A DNA stretch of 64,000 nt from Silanimonas sp. (GCF_027531545.1 NZ_JAPZSC010000018.1:281012-345011); one strand, 5' to 3'. Shown: positions 17,364 through 26,079, counted from the first letter of the stretch. Notes: generated by a model from the letters alone, not told the origin. Program-made: numbers and translations.

Positions 17364-18575
17364 ATGGCCACCGTGATGCCCGCGCCGATGCGCTTCGCCC
17401 TCGTCGATGCCCCGCATCGCCTTCTATTCTTCATCGGTGCCACGAATGTGCTGGCGGCGATGGCCTGGTGGCTGGCCCACCTGATGGGCTGGTCGGAGGC
17501 CGCGCTCGAGGGCTTGCCGGCCACCTGGCTGCACGGCTTCCTGATGCAGTACCAGGTGCTGCCGGCCTTCATCTTCGGCTTCCTGCTCACGGTCTTCCCG
17601 CGCTGGATGGGCCTCGGCGAGGCGAAGCGCTGGCACTACCTTCCGGTCGGCCTCGGGCTGCTGCTGGGGCAGGCCGCCACGCTGGCGGCGGCGTTCACCG
17701 GTTCCAGCCTGCTGCTGCACTTCGGCTGGCTGAATACGCTGGCCGGATGGCTGGGCGCGATGGCCGTGCTCGCCGGCTGGCTGCGCGAGGCGCGGATGGG
17801 CGATTGGCATGCGCGCTCAGCCTTCGCGGCACTGCTGGTCGGCCTGTGCGGCGTGCTCTCTTTCGGCGTGTGGCTGCACGGCGGCTCGCCGCTATGGCTG
17901 CACTTCATGGCGGTGATCGGTGGCGTCGGCTTCCTGATGCCGATCTACGCGACGGTGGCGCACCGCGTGTTCCCGTTCTTCGCCGGCAACGTGGTCAAGG
18001 GCTATGTGCCGTGGCGGCCGATGTGGGTGCTGGGCGCGCTGTGGGCGCTCACACTGATCCACCTCGTGGCACCGATCGTGGGCTGGAATGCGCTCCGCGG
18101 CGTCGCCGACCTCGCGCTGGCCGGGCTCGGCGCGGTCGTGCTCTGGCGCTGGTGGCCGCGCGGAAAAGCGCCACCGCTGTTGATGGTGCTGTTTGTCGGC
18201 CTCGCGTGGTGGCCAGTGGCCATGGCCCTGTACGCATGGGATGCGCTGGCGCCGATCCTCGGCCTCGGTGATGCGCTCGGCCGCATGCCGCTGCATGCCC
18301 TTGCGGTGGGCTGCTTCGGCACGCTGCTCGTGGCCATGGTGACACGCGTGACTGCGGGGCACTCCGGCCGCCCCTTGGTGCTGGGGCGTGTGGCGGGCTT
18401 TTCATTCGTTGGCATGAATGCCGTGGCACTGATTCGCTTGGGAGCGGAGTTCAGCGCGCAGCCGATGACGTGGTGGCAGGCCAGCGCCGTCGGCTGGCTG
18501 CTGGTTTTCCTTCCTTGGGTGCTGAAGAGTGCGTGGATCTATCTAGTGCCGCGCGCTGATGGCAAGCCGGGCTGA
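17364..18575 (+). CDS. nnrS: NnrS family heme-copper membrane protein
   Basis: A 403-residue polytopic protein with about twelve membrane helices. N-terminal PHRLLFFIGATNVLAAMAWW, WLHGFLMQYQVLPAFIFGFLLTVFPRWM and C-terminal HALAVGCFGTLLVAMVTRVTAGHSGR are NnrS hallmarks, including conserved histidines. NnrS proteins relieve nitrosative stress during nitrate and nitrite respiration. The ATG at 17364 is used because an upstream in-frame start would overlap the previous gene and the FNR-type box. It overlaps the following decarboxylase gene by 17 bp, so they are probably one transcript. Confidence 0.92.
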   Translation: MATVMPAPMRFALVDAPHRLLFFIGATNVLAAMAWWLAHLMGWSEAALEGLPATWLHGFLMQYQVLPAFIFGFLLTVFPRWMGLGEAKRWHYLPVGLGLLLGQAATLAAAFTGSSLLLHFGWLNTLAGWLGAMAVLAGWLREARMGDWHARSAFAALLVGLCGVLSFGVWLHGGSPLWLHFMAVIGGVGFLMPIYATVAHRVFPFFAGNVVKGYVPWRPMWVLGALWALTLIHLVAPIVGWNALRGVADLALAGLGAVVLWRWWPRGKAPPLLMVLFVGLAWWPVAMALYAWDALAPILGLGDALGRMPLHALAVGCFGTLLVAMVTRVTAGHSGRPLVLGRVAGFSFVGMNAVALIRLGAEFSAQPMTWWQASAVGWLLVFLPWVLKSAWIYLVPRADGKPG

Positions 18576-20496
18576 GCGCATGGACATCGATCGCGAGCTC
18601 AACGCCTGCTTTATCGGGCCCTATGGCGAGAACGACCAGTTGTTGGAGTCACTGACGGTTGAGTTCCTGCGTGACCACGTCTACTGGCGGCGCAACCTGC
18701 ACCCCGAGGACGTCCCGGTCATTCCCACCGGCGCGAACCGGCTGCCGAAGTTCCTCGCTTTCGAATCGAGGATGCGCCGCGAGCTGCACGGGTTGTCGGC
18801 CGCGCTGAAGCGCAGCGTTCCCTTCCACAGCCCGCGCTACATCGGCCACATGGTCAGCGATCTGCTGATCCCAGGCCTCGCCGCGCAGATGCTCGCACTG
18901 CCTTACAACCCGAACAACGTCTCGGCGGAATCGGCGCCGGTGACCATCGACATGGAGCTCAAGGCCGGGCTGCAGCTGGCGGCAATGATCGGTTTCGTCG
19001 CCGACCCAACGCGCGAGGACTGCGCTTTCGGCCACCTCACCTCGGGCGGCACGTTGGCCAACGTGCAGGGCCTGCGGCTGGCGCTGGCGCTGAAGGCGTT
19101 TCCGGTGGCTCTCCAAGCGGCGAGCGTGCCATTGCCGGGTGTGCCGGACACCGCGAGCGCGGCGTTCCAGCTCGCGCCAGCGGCCAGCGTCGCGCTATGG
19201 ACTGCTTGGAAGCAGTGGCGCGATGCCTTACCGGCGAAAGAGGCCCGCGAATGGTCCGGACGCGTGGAAGCGCAGAGGCTCGAACAGCTCGGCCTTGCCG
19301 GCTTCTTCGCCCGCCATTCCGGCTTGCGCGCGCCGGCGGTGTTCGCACCGAGCACGGCGCATTACTCGTGGAGCAAGGGCTGCAAGCTGCTCGGCCTCGG
19401 CCGCGACCAGCTGCGCCTGATCCCCGGAAAAGCCATGCGCCTCGATCTCGACGCGCTGTCCGACGCACTCGACGCCTGCCACGCCGCCGGCGAACCGGTG
19501 CTGATGGCGGTGGGTGTGCTCGGCAGCACCGAGTTCGGCACCATCGACCCGATCAGTGGCCTGCTCGACCTGCGTGATCGCTGCACCGCCCGCGGGCAAG
19601 GCTTCGCCGTGCATGTCGATGCGGCTTGGGGCGGCTACCTCGCCTCGCTGTTCCGCGAGGCCGACGGCGCGCTGCGCTCGCGCGCGGCCGTGGCCGAGGG
19701 CTTCGCGGCCTTCCCGGCCCCGCACGTGCAGGCGGCCATCGAGGCCCTGCATCGCATCGACAGCATCACCATCGACCCGCACAAGCTCGGCTACCTGCCC
19801 TACGGCGCCGGCGCCTTCCTGTGCCGTGACCAGCGTGCCATCGACGTGCTCGCCGAAGGTGCCGACTACGTGTTCCAGCCGGACGACGGCGGCGATTTCT
19901 TCGCCCGCCATCGCAGCCTCGGGCGCTACATCCCGGAGGGTTCGAAAGCGGGGGCGAATGCCGCGGCGGTCTACGTGACCCATCGCGTCCTGCCGCTCGA
20001 TGCCAGCCACTTCGGCGAACTGCAGGCCCTGAGCCTGCGCGCCACCGAAGTCTTCGTCGCCAAAGCCGAGGCCTTCTGCCAGCGCGTGGCCGGACGCGTA
20101 CAGGCCCTCGTGCCCTTCCACCCGGACAGCAACCTGGTCTGCCTCGCCTTCAACCCGCGCGGCAATGCGCGTCTGGCCGACGCCAACCGCTTCGTCCGCG
20201 CCCTGCAGCGCGCGCTCTCCGCCGACCCCACGCGTCCGCTGCAGCTCGGCGAGTACTTTGGCTCGGTGACGACGCTGAAGCGCGAGGCCATGGGCGATGC
20301 CGACACCGCGCGCCTGCTCGAAGCGCTCGACCTGCCACCGGACGCGCTGGAGGCCGAGCCCGGCGAAGGCAACGATCGTCTGGTGATCCTGCGCCACACG
20401 CTGATGAATCCCTTCCTGCTCGACGAGCACGGCGACAGTCCGGTGATGGACGGCTACTTCGCCTTTCTTGAGCGCTGGATCGTTGACCATTCATAG
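18559..20496 (+). CDS. PLP-dependent group II amino-acid decarboxylase
   Basis: A 645-residue pyridoxal-phosphate decarboxylase of the glutamate/aromatic amino-acid decarboxylase superfamily. Visible landmarks are HSPRYIGHMVSD and TSGGTLANVQGLRLAL in the N-terminal half, the cofactor-binding aspartate in HVDAAWGGY, and the PLP-lysine motif SITIDPHKLGYLPYGAGAF. It is longer than typical members (about 480-550), with extra sequence around residues 190-250 and at the C-terminus. The start may be 18559 or the ATG at 18580. The substrate cannot be assigned. It overlaps nnrS and its 3' end overlaps the convergent queD by 43 bp. Confidence 0.86.
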   Translation: MASRAERMDIDRELNACFIGPYGENDQLLESLTVEFLRDHVYWRRNLHPEDVPVIPTGANRLPKFLAFESRMRRELHGLSAALKRSVPFHSPRYIGHMVSDLLIPGLAAQMLALPYNPNNVSAESAPVTIDMELKAGLQLAAMIGFVADPTREDCAFGHLTSGGTLANVQGLRLALALKAFPVALQAASVPLPGVPDTASAAFQLAPAASVALWTAWKQWRDALPAKEAREWSGRVEAQRLEQLGLAGFFARHSGLRAPAVFAPSTAHYSWSKGCKLLGLGRDQLRLIPGKAMRLDLDALSDALDACHAAGEPVLMAVGVLGSTEFGTIDPISGLLDLRDRCTARGQGFAVHVDAAWGGYLASLFREADGALRSRAAVAEGFAAFPAPHVQAAIEALHRIDSITIDPHKLGYLPYGAGAFLCRDQRAIDVLAEGADYVFQPDDGGDFFARHRSLGRYIPEGSKAGANAAAVYVTHRVLPLDASHFGELQALSLRATEVFVAKAEAFCQRVAGRVQALVPFHPDSNLVCLAFNPRGNARLADANRFVRALQRALSADPTRPLQLGEYFGSVTTLKREAMGDADTARLLEALDLPPDALEAEPGEGNDRLVILRHTLMNPFLLDEHGDSPVMDGYFAFLERWIVDHS

Positions 20497-20888
20497 CGGG
20501 CGCCGCTCGATTCCGTCTCTTCGACCTCGACGGCGAACAAGGCGGGCAAAGCGAGGCGCAGGCGCTCAGCCAACCAGACACACAGCAACTCGCTGGTGGG
20601 GTTCTCGAGTCCGGGAACGTCGTTGAGGCAGGTGTGATCGAGCGAAGCGATGAGCGGCTTGGCGACGCGGCCCACCTCGCCGAAGTCGACCACCCAGCCC
20701 AGCACGGGGTCGAGCGGGCCGCGCAAATGCAGGATCACTCGGTAGGAGTGCCCATGCATCGCGCCGCAGGGATGGCCTGGGGGGACGTACGGCAGTCGGT
20801 GCGCGGCTTCGAAGCGGAAGGATTTCCGCAGCTGCAGGACAGGCGCCACCTCCCCGCTGTCTTGCGGCGCATTCGATCTAGGCGGCAT
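20454..20888 (-). CDS. queD: 6-carboxytetrahydropterin synthase / 6-pyruvoyl-tetrahydropterin synthase family
   Basis: A 144-residue T-fold enzyme. Zinc-ligand histidines are in FRFEAAHRLPYV and MHGHSYRVILHLRG. Downstream are the family motifs VVDFGEVG, SLDHTCLND and NPTSELLCVWL, plus a terminal ETESSGARYEW. QueD makes 6-carboxytetrahydropterin for queuosine, whereas homologues handle other pterins. It is the last gene of a leftward four-gene run and starts inside the DGC gene (11-bp overlap). A pterin role linked to the neighbouring molybdopterin operon is possible but not shown. Confidence 0.88.
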   Translation of the reverse strand: MPPRSNAPQDSGEVAPVLQLRKSFRFEAAHRLPYVPPGHPCGAMHGHSYRVILHLRGPLDPVLGWVVDFGEVGRVAKPLIASLDHTCLNDVPGLENPTSELLCVWLAERLRLALPALFAVEVEETESSGARYEWSTIQRSRKAK

Positions 20889-21279
20889 CGACGCGGTCCG
20901 CCTCGGCCTTCGGCTGCATGGCCCGCGCCTCGGGCCGGGCGAGGGTCTCGTAGAGGCGCTGCACGTCGTCTGGATCCGGGTCGCAGTGCTTGAGCTTACG
21001 GATGCCGTGGTCCGACAAGAGCACATGGCGCTGCGCCACGACACCGGCCTGTTCGAGGCAGGCGGCCGCACAGGCCATCACGCAGCCGTCGAAGGCGAGG
21101 ATCGGCCGTCCGCTGCGCGCGGTCTTCACCAGGCCGGGCACGCCGCCACCCACCCCGGCGATGCAGGACATCTCGGCTTCGCCGTCGCGATCGAGCATCA
21201 AAGCGAGGCGGTTGGCCAACTGGGCGGCACTGGAGCAACCGGAGCAGGAATAGACGAGGGGCAGGTCGGACCGTTTCAT
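20878..21279 (-). CDS. DGC-domain putative zinc-binding protein
   Basis: A 133-residue cytoplasmic protein with the DGC-family pattern: YSCSGCSSAAQLANRLAL, MSCIAGVGGG, LAFDGCVMACAAACLEQAG and a late LSDHGIRK. The four or more invariant cysteines are thought to bind zinc; no reaction is established for the family. Its start overlaps the stop of the upstream membrane protein (ATGA) and its end overlaps queD. Homologues occur near anaerobic respiration and NO genes, which matches this context. Confidence 0.82.
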   Translation of the reverse strand: MKRSDLPLVYSCSGCSSAAQLANRLALMLDRDGEAEMSCIAGVGGGVPGLVKTARSGRPILAFDGCVMACAAACLEQAGVVAQRHVLLSDHGIRKLKHCDPDPDDVQRLYETLARPEARAMQPKAEADRVDAA

Positions 21280-22352
21280 GACGACTCGAAAGATGGGGCA
21301 GTGGCGCGGAACCGCCGGGCACGCCAAGCGGGGAACAGGAAGGCGATCACCAGTGCGGTCGCCGCGATGGACTCCGCGCCCAGCGCCCATCGACGAACGC
21401 TCGGCGCTTCGGGGAAGTGCATCGCCATGGCCCACGTGCCAAGGGCAAGCACGCGAAGCGCGAGCCAAGCGCCGAGGATTCGAGGGGGCAGGAGGCGATC
21501 CATGCCCGGCACTTGTCGACCCCTCGGCACCCGTTGGCGCAGTCGCCACCAGTGCAGAAACGCTGTGATCGGCAGTGCCGTGGCCGGCACGACGAGGGCG
21601 ACCGCAGCAGCAATGAGCAAGGCGGGCAGCATCGCGTCTGTCCCACGGATGGAAAGCGAATGCAGCAACACCGCTGCCAAGGCCATGCCGCCGCCCAGTA
21701 GCCAGGCAAGGCCAAGTCCCGGCCGCCGTCGGAAGGGCCATTCGAGCCGGAGCGCCTTCCGCCAGACGACACCGGTGAGCGTGGGCAACAACAGTTGCGA
21801 TGCGCCGATCACGACACCCCCGAGGCCCAGCGCGACGCCCACGGTTCGATGCGCGACAACACCTCCCGGCACCGTTTCGCCCAAGAGGCGAAGTCCGCCG
21901 AGCAGGGCGGCCACGCCGAGACCGACGAACCCGATCATGAGCGGTGCACGGACCGTCGCCGGGCCGGAAGAACGCAGAAGCCCGATCACCAGTGGCGTGA
22001 ACAGCGCCCAAAGTGCCGCAACCACCCAGGGCGCCCCGATCACGCGCATTTCGGGCCATTGGAGAGCAGGCCCCGCCAGCATCATCAACAAGCCGGCATT
22101 GAAGACGACCAACACGGCGACCCAACCCGCGGTGGGGAACAGGCGCGGGAATCCTAGGACCGCACTCCCGAACTGCAGGGCGGCTCCGGCAGCGGCATTG
22201 CCGAAGACCCCGAGGATGAGGCCATGCAGAAGGGCCCAAGGGTCTGCATCCAACCAACCGATCGCCGGGAGCAGTTGGGCCCAGATGACCGAAGCACCGA
22301 GCGCAAGCAATGGCTGGACCGGCGGGACGGCGTCAGGGGCGATCCGGACCAT
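21276..22352 (-). CDS. Polytopic membrane protein, possibly NnrS/heme-copper-like
   Basis: A 358-residue protein with about ten hydrophobic helices and a basic cytoplasmic loop near residue 200 (WRKALRLEWPFRRRPG). Motif-like stretches are LLHGLILGVFGNAAAGAALQFG and GGVVAHRTVGVALGLGGVVIGA; scattered histidines in helices resemble NnrS or cytochrome oxidase subunit I relatives, but I cannot assign it to a family with confidence. It overlaps the upstream DUF2249 gene by 20 bp and the downstream DGC gene by 4 bp, so all are co-translated. Confidence 0.75.
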   Translation of the reverse strand: MVRIAPDAVPPVQPLLALGASVIWAQLLPAIGWLDADPWALLHGLILGVFGNAAAGAALQFGSAVLGFPRLFPTAGWVAVLVVFNAGLLMMLAGPALQWPEMRVIGAPWVVAALWALFTPLVIGLLRSSGPATVRAPLMIGFVGLGVAALLGGLRLLGETVPGGVVAHRTVGVALGLGGVVIGASQLLLPTLTGVVWRKALRLEWPFRRRPGLGLAWLLGGGMALAAVLLHSLSIRGTDAMLPALLIAAAVALVVPATALPITAFLHWWRLRQRVPRGRQVPGMDRLLPPRILGAWLALRVLALGTWAMAMHFPEAPSVRRWALGAESIAATALVIAFLFPAWRARRFRATAPSFESS

Positions 22353-22563
22353 TCGCCCCCTCCAGATGGATTTCGCAACCGCCGTCCGGGAGCATTCTGG
22401 CGTGGCGCAGGATGTGCCGGTCGCGCAAGGCTTCGAGGAGTGGGGCAGGCCAGAAGGGCGTCAACACCACGACGGACTCGCCCGGCGCCAGGCGATCCGC
22501 CAGCGCGAGCGCCCGGTTCAGGGGCTCGGGCGGGTTCAGCTGGCGGAAATCGTGGATGTCCAT
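22333..22563 (-). CDS. Small DUF2249 (SirA/TusA-like fold) protein
   Basis: A 76-residue protein beginning MDIHDFRQLNPPEPLNRALA with LAPGESVVVLTPFWPAPLLEAL in the middle, the layout of DUF2249 proteins found beside nitrate and NO-reduction genes. They have a SirA/TusA-like fold without the sulfur-carrying cysteine. It is the first gene of the leftward operon, about 97 bp from a perfect FNR palindrome. The actual function is unknown. Confidence 0.75.
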   Translation of the reverse strand: MDIHDFRQLNPPEPLNRALALADRLAPGESVVVLTPFWPAPLLEALRDRHILRHARMLPDGGCEIHLEGANGPDRP

Positions 22564-22659
22564 GCGCCCTCCTCGAGGCAGGCCATCGTCCTGACCTGAG
22601 GCCCTCGACGCTCTGAGGCAGGTCAAGCGAACGACGACTTCCGCCCATCGGCGCTGGCA

Positions 22660-22673
22660 TTGATCCGGATCAA
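22660..22673. promoter_or_regulatory. Perfect FNR box in the divergent moaA / DUF2249 region
   Basis: TTGAT-CCGG-ATCAA is an ideal FNR site and extends to an 18-bp perfect palindrome at 22658-22675. It lies between the leftward DUF2249 operon (first codon 104 bp away) and moaA (first codon 171 bp away) and could control either or both. Confidence 0.82.
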
Positions 22674-22688
22674 TGCGCGGCGAGGGAG

Positions 22689-22829
22689 CCACTCCGTAGC
22701 CTGTGCCGGCAGCTCGCGCTGCACTCCGAGTCGCCCGGCCTTCGTCCCAGACATGGCTTGGCGACCGTGGCGGAGCCTCGCCACCCGGCGCCATCGGAAA
22801 CGGTGACGCCGCCCGTGTTTGGAAAGGAG
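22689..22829 (+). ncRNA. Candidate molybdenum-cofactor (Moco) riboswitch in the moaA leader
   Basis: The leader resembles the E. coli moaA Moco RNA motif as I remember it. It opens with CACTCCGTAGCCTGTGCC, has TGGCTTGGCGACCGTGGCG in the middle, and closes with GCCGCCCGTGTTTGGAAAGG next to the ribosome-binding site. The E. coli equivalents are CACUCUAGCCUCUGCAC and GCCUCCCGUAUCUGGAAAGG. Such elements reduce moa expression when cofactor is abundant. The match is by eye, without a covariance search. The element begins only about 20 bp downstream of the FNR palindrome, which crowds an FNR-dependent promoter for moaA. Confidence 0.6.
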
Positions 22830-22837
22830 CGGACAAC

Positions 22838-23821
22838 ATGACGCTGCTGGCGGACCGGTTCGGCCGGACGTTTCCGTACCTGCGCCTGTCGGTCATCGAG
22901 GCGTGCAACTTCCGTTGCACCTATTGCCTGCCCAACGGCTTCCAAGCCCGCCCGGGTCGCCCGGAGCCGCTGTCGCGCGAGGAAATCGCCCGCCTGCTGC
23001 ACGGCTTCGCCGCCGTGGGCCTGCGCAAGCTGCGCCTCACCGGGGGCGAGCCCAGCCTGCGCCGCGACCTGCCGGAACTGATCGCCAGCGCCGCGGCCGT
23101 CGGCGGCATCGAATCCATCGGCCTGACCACGAACGGCACCCTGCTCGATCGTCGCGTGACGCGCTGGCGCGAAGCCGGGTTGACGAACCTGAACGTGAGC
23201 GTGGATTGCCTCGACCGCGAGCGCTTCCAGACCATCACCGGCCACGACCGCCTCCCGGAGATCCTGCGCGGCATCGAGCTGGCCCGCGAGCTGGGCTTCA
23301 AGGCCATCAAGCTCAATGCCGTGCTGCTGCGTGACCTCAACGACGACCAGATGCCGGCCTGGCGCGACTACCTGCGCGAGCGCCGGGTCACGCTGCGCTT
23401 CATCGAACTGATGCAGACCGGCGACAACCGCGCCTACTTCGAGCGCCACCACCTGCGCGCCGACGGCCTCGAGCAACAGTTGCAGGACGAAGGCTGGCGC
23501 CTGCTGCCACGCGCCACCGATGCCGGCCCGGCGCGCGAGTACGCGCACGCCGACTTCGCTGGCCGCATCGGCGTCATCGCGCCGTATTCGAAGGACTTCT
23601 GCGCGGGCTGCAACCGCCTGCGCGTTACCCACACCGGCGATCTCCGGCTGTGCTTGTTCGGCAACGTCGGCATCCCGCTGCGTCCGCTGCTGCAGTGCGA
23701 CGACGACCGTCCGCGCCTCGTCTCGGCGCTGCGCACTCAGCTCGGTCTCAAGGCCATCGGCCACCGTCTGCACGAAGGCGAAACCGGCCTCACTCCCAAC
23801 CTCTCCACCATCGGCGGCTGA
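22838..23821 (+). CDS. moaA: GTP 3',8-cyclase (molybdopterin step 1)
   Basis: A 327-residue radical-SAM enzyme that, with MoaC, turns GTP into cyclic pyranopterin monophosphate. The N-terminal cluster motif is EACNFRCTYC and the C-terminal auxiliary cluster motif is FCAGCNRLRVTHTGDLRLCL. The chain ends in GG, the terminal pair needed for MoaA activity. The ATG at 22838 follows an AAAGGAG site. It heads a seven-gene operon in which most junctions overlap or abut, and its leader carries the Moco riboswitch candidate. Confidence 0.95.
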   Translation: MTLLADRFGRTFPYLRLSVIEACNFRCTYCLPNGFQARPGRPEPLSREEIARLLHGFAAVGLRKLRLTGGEPSLRRDLPELIASAAAVGGIESIGLTTNGTLLDRRVTRWREAGLTNLNVSVDCLDRERFQTITGHDRLPEILRGIELARELGFKAIKLNAVLLRDLNDDQMPAWRDYLRERRVTLRFIELMQTGDNRAYFERHHLRADGLEQQLQDEGWRLLPRATDAGPAREYAHADFAGRIGVIAPYSKDFCAGCNRLRVTHTGDLRLCLFGNVGIPLRPLLQCDDDRPRLVSALRTQLGLKAIGHRLHEGETGLTPNLSTIGG

Positions 23822-24823
23822 ATGGACGCATCGTCTTCCCCTTCCGGCTTCCACATGGCCGACGTGCGTCGCAAGCGCGCTACCGAGCGTCGCGCCGTCG
23901 CCGTCGGTGAATTGCGCGCCGGACCGGTCGGCTATGCCGCCCTGGTGAATCGCGCGCTGCCCAAAGGCGATGCGATGGCGATGGCCGAAGTCGCCGGCCT
24001 GCAGGGCGCGAAGAACGCCGCGCAGCTGATGCCGCTGTGCCATCCGCTGTCGCTGGAATACGTCGACGTGCGCTGCATGCCGGTGCCCGAGCGCCACGCC
24101 ATCCGCGTCTACTGCGAGACGTCCCTCACCGCGAAGACTGGCGTCGAAATGGAAGCCTTGGCCGGCGCCAGTGCCGCCCTGCTGACGCTCTACGACCTCA
24201 CCAAGCCGGTGGAGCCGGCGTTGTCGATCGAGGCCGTGCGCCTGTTATTCAAGGAAGGCGGCAAGAAGGGCCTGTGGGTCCATCCCGACGGCCTGAGTGA
24301 TGACGAACGCGCGCACTACCGGCCGAAAGCCGACCCGCGCCTCGACGGCGAAGCCATCGCCGTCATCACCCTGAGCGATCGCGCCAGTGCGGGCGTCTAC
24401 GAAGACCGCAGCGGCGCACTGATGGCGGAGACCCTCGAAGGGATGGGCGCGCGCGTGCAACGCCGCCTCCTGCCCGACGGCATCGACGCCTTCGCCGCGG
24501 CGCTGCGCGAGGAAGCCGCACACGGCACGCCGCTCGTGCTGTGCACCGGCGGCACCGGCTTCGGCCCGCGCGATCTCGCTCCCGAGGCCTTGGCGCAGGT
24601 CGCCACGCGCGAGGTGCCGGGCTTGGCCGAACTGTTCCGCAACGCCAGCAGCGAACACACGCCGCTGGCCTGGCTGAGCCGGGCCCGCTGCGCACTGGTC
24701 GGCGACGGCACGCTGGTGGTGCTGCTGCCGGGCAGCCCGAAGGCCGTGGCGCAGGGCCTCGACATCCTCGGCCCGCTACTGCCACACGCGCTGGCGATGA
24801 TGCGTGGGGCGCCGCACGCATGA
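23822..24823 (+). CDS. MoaC-MogA/MoaB fusion protein
   Basis: A 333-residue two-domain protein. Residues about 1-165 are MoaC, the cyclic pyranopterin monophosphate synthase, with MADVRRKRATERRA, KNAAQLMPLCHPL and KTGVEMEALAGASAAL. Residues about 170-333 are a MogA/MoaB-type molybdopterin adenylyltransferase (AVITLSDRASAGVYEDRSG, LCTGGTGFGPRDLAPEA). Fusing an early and a late step of the pathway occurs in some proteobacteria. It starts immediately after the moaA stop and overlaps moeA by ATGA. Confidence 0.93.
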   Translation: MDASSSPSGFHMADVRRKRATERRAVAVGELRAGPVGYAALVNRALPKGDAMAMAEVAGLQGAKNAAQLMPLCHPLSLEYVDVRCMPVPERHAIRVYCETSLTAKTGVEMEALAGASAALLTLYDLTKPVEPALSIEAVRLLFKEGGKKGLWVHPDGLSDDERAHYRPKADPRLDGEAIAVITLSDRASAGVYEDRSGALMAETLEGMGARVQRRLLPDGIDAFAAALREEAAHGTPLVLCTGGTGFGPRDLAPEALAQVATREVPGLAELFRNASSEHTPLAWLSRARCALVGDGTLVVLLPGSPKAVAQGLDILGPLLPHALAMMRGAPHA

Positions 24824-26079
24824 CCACAATGATCAGCATCGAAGACGCGTTGGCGCTCATCCGCGCGGAATGCGCGGCGCTGCCCGCCGAACACGTACCG
24901 CTGCGGCAGGCACGCGGCCGGGTGCTGGCAGTGCCCATCGACGCCCCGCGCGCGCTGCCGCCCTTCGACAACGCCGCCATGGACGGTTTCGCCCTGCGCT
25001 GGCACGCCGGCATTGCACCGGGCACGGCGATCCCCGTACTTGGCGAGCAGGCGGCCGGCGATGGCGTTAGAGGCCAAACGATGGGGGCCTGCAGCATCAT
25101 GACCGGCGCCCGCATCCCGGATGGGCTCGATACGGTGGTCCCCGTCGAGGACTGCACGGTGCTCGCCCGCGATGCCGAAGGAAAACCACTGGCGATCGCA
25201 TTGGCCGCCGCGCCCCGGCAGGGACAGCACATTCGACTTGCCGGCGAGGACGTCGCCCTCGGCGAACGCGTCCTCGAAGCGGGAGCCGTGCTTAGCGACG
25301 AAGCCCTGATGGTCCTGCGTGGCATCGGTATCGGCGAGGTCGACGTGCATCGCCGCCCCCGACTCGCGCTGGCCTGCACCGGCCGCGAGCTAGTCGACAC
25401 CGATGGCGCTGCCCTCGCATCCGGCCAGATCGCCAACACCAACGGGCCTTATCTCGAGGGTCTGTTCGCCGAGGCGGGAGCCGAGGTCGTGGCTTGCGTG
25501 ACAATCCCGGATGAACCCGCCCGGCTCGTCGCCCAGCTGAGCGACTGGTTCAACGCCAGCCTCGATCTGGTCGTCACCACTGGGGCGGTGTCCATGGGCC
25601 GCTACGACTTCGTGCCCGACGTATTGCGCGACGTTGGTGCGACGATCCGATTCCACAAGCTGAAGATGCGGCCCGGCAAGCCCTTGCTGTTCGCCACGAA
25701 GGGGCGCACGCGGGTGTTCGGACTGCCCGGCAATCCGGTATCGAGCACGGTCGGCGCACGCTTCTTCGTCGACGCGGCGATCCGGCGCTTGGGCGGACAG
25801 GCCGACGAAAAGGCGATGGCACTGCCGATCGCCGCGGAGGCCCGCAAGAAGCCCGGTTTCTCCATGCTCCAGAAGGCCCGGATCGCAATCGATGCCGAAG
25901 GCCGCTTGGTCGTTCGCCTACTGAAGGGCCAAGAGAGCTTCAAGACCGCACCGCTACTCACCGCGAATGCCTGGGTCGTGCTGCCCGAAGCGTCGGAATC
26001 GATCGCGGCCGGCACCCCCGTTTCCGTCTATCCGCTGCGCCCCGGCACGAGCAGCATTGCAAGGGAATTCCCGCCATGA
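24820..26079 (+). CDS. moeA: Molybdopterin molybdotransferase
   Basis: A 419-residue MoeA that inserts molybdate into adenylylated molybdopterin. Motifs: PPFDNAAMDGFALR, MTGARIPDGLDTVVPVE, CTGRELVD, TTGAVSMGRYDFVPDVL, and FGLPGNPVSSTV. The start ATG at 24820 overlaps the stop of the moaC fusion gene; an upstream in-frame extension is not used. The end overlaps moaD by ATGA. Confidence 0.95.
   Translation: MTTMISIEDALALIRAECAALPAEHVPLRQARGRVLAVPIDAPRALPPFDNAAMDGFALRWHAGIAPGTAIPVLGEQAAGDGVRGQTMGACSIMTGARIPDGLDTVVPVEDCTVLARDAEGKPLAIALAAAPRQGQHIRLAGEDVALGERVLEAGAVLSDEALMVLRGIGIGEVDVHRRPRLALACTGRELVDTDGAALASGQIANTNGPYLEGLFAEAGAEVVACVTIPDEPARLVAQLSDWFNASLDLVVTTGAVSMGRYDFVPDVLRDVGATIRFHKLKMRPGKPLLFATKGRTRVFGLPGNPVSSTVGARFFVDAAIRRLGGQADEKAMALPIAAEARKKPGFSMLQKARIAIDAEGRLVVRLLKGQESFKTAPLLTANAWVVLPEASESIAAGTPVSVYPLRPGTSSIAREFPP

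Noticed and set aside
20986..22599. A 537-codon plus-strand open frame over the DUF2249-DGC operon
   Set aside because: It is opposite three overlapping genes with recognisable or membrane-type sequence; its own product is Pro/Arg/Thr-rich without a fold signature.
22670..24097. A 475-codon minus-strand open frame opposite moaA
   Set aside because: Shadow of moaA, which has all radical-SAM motifs.
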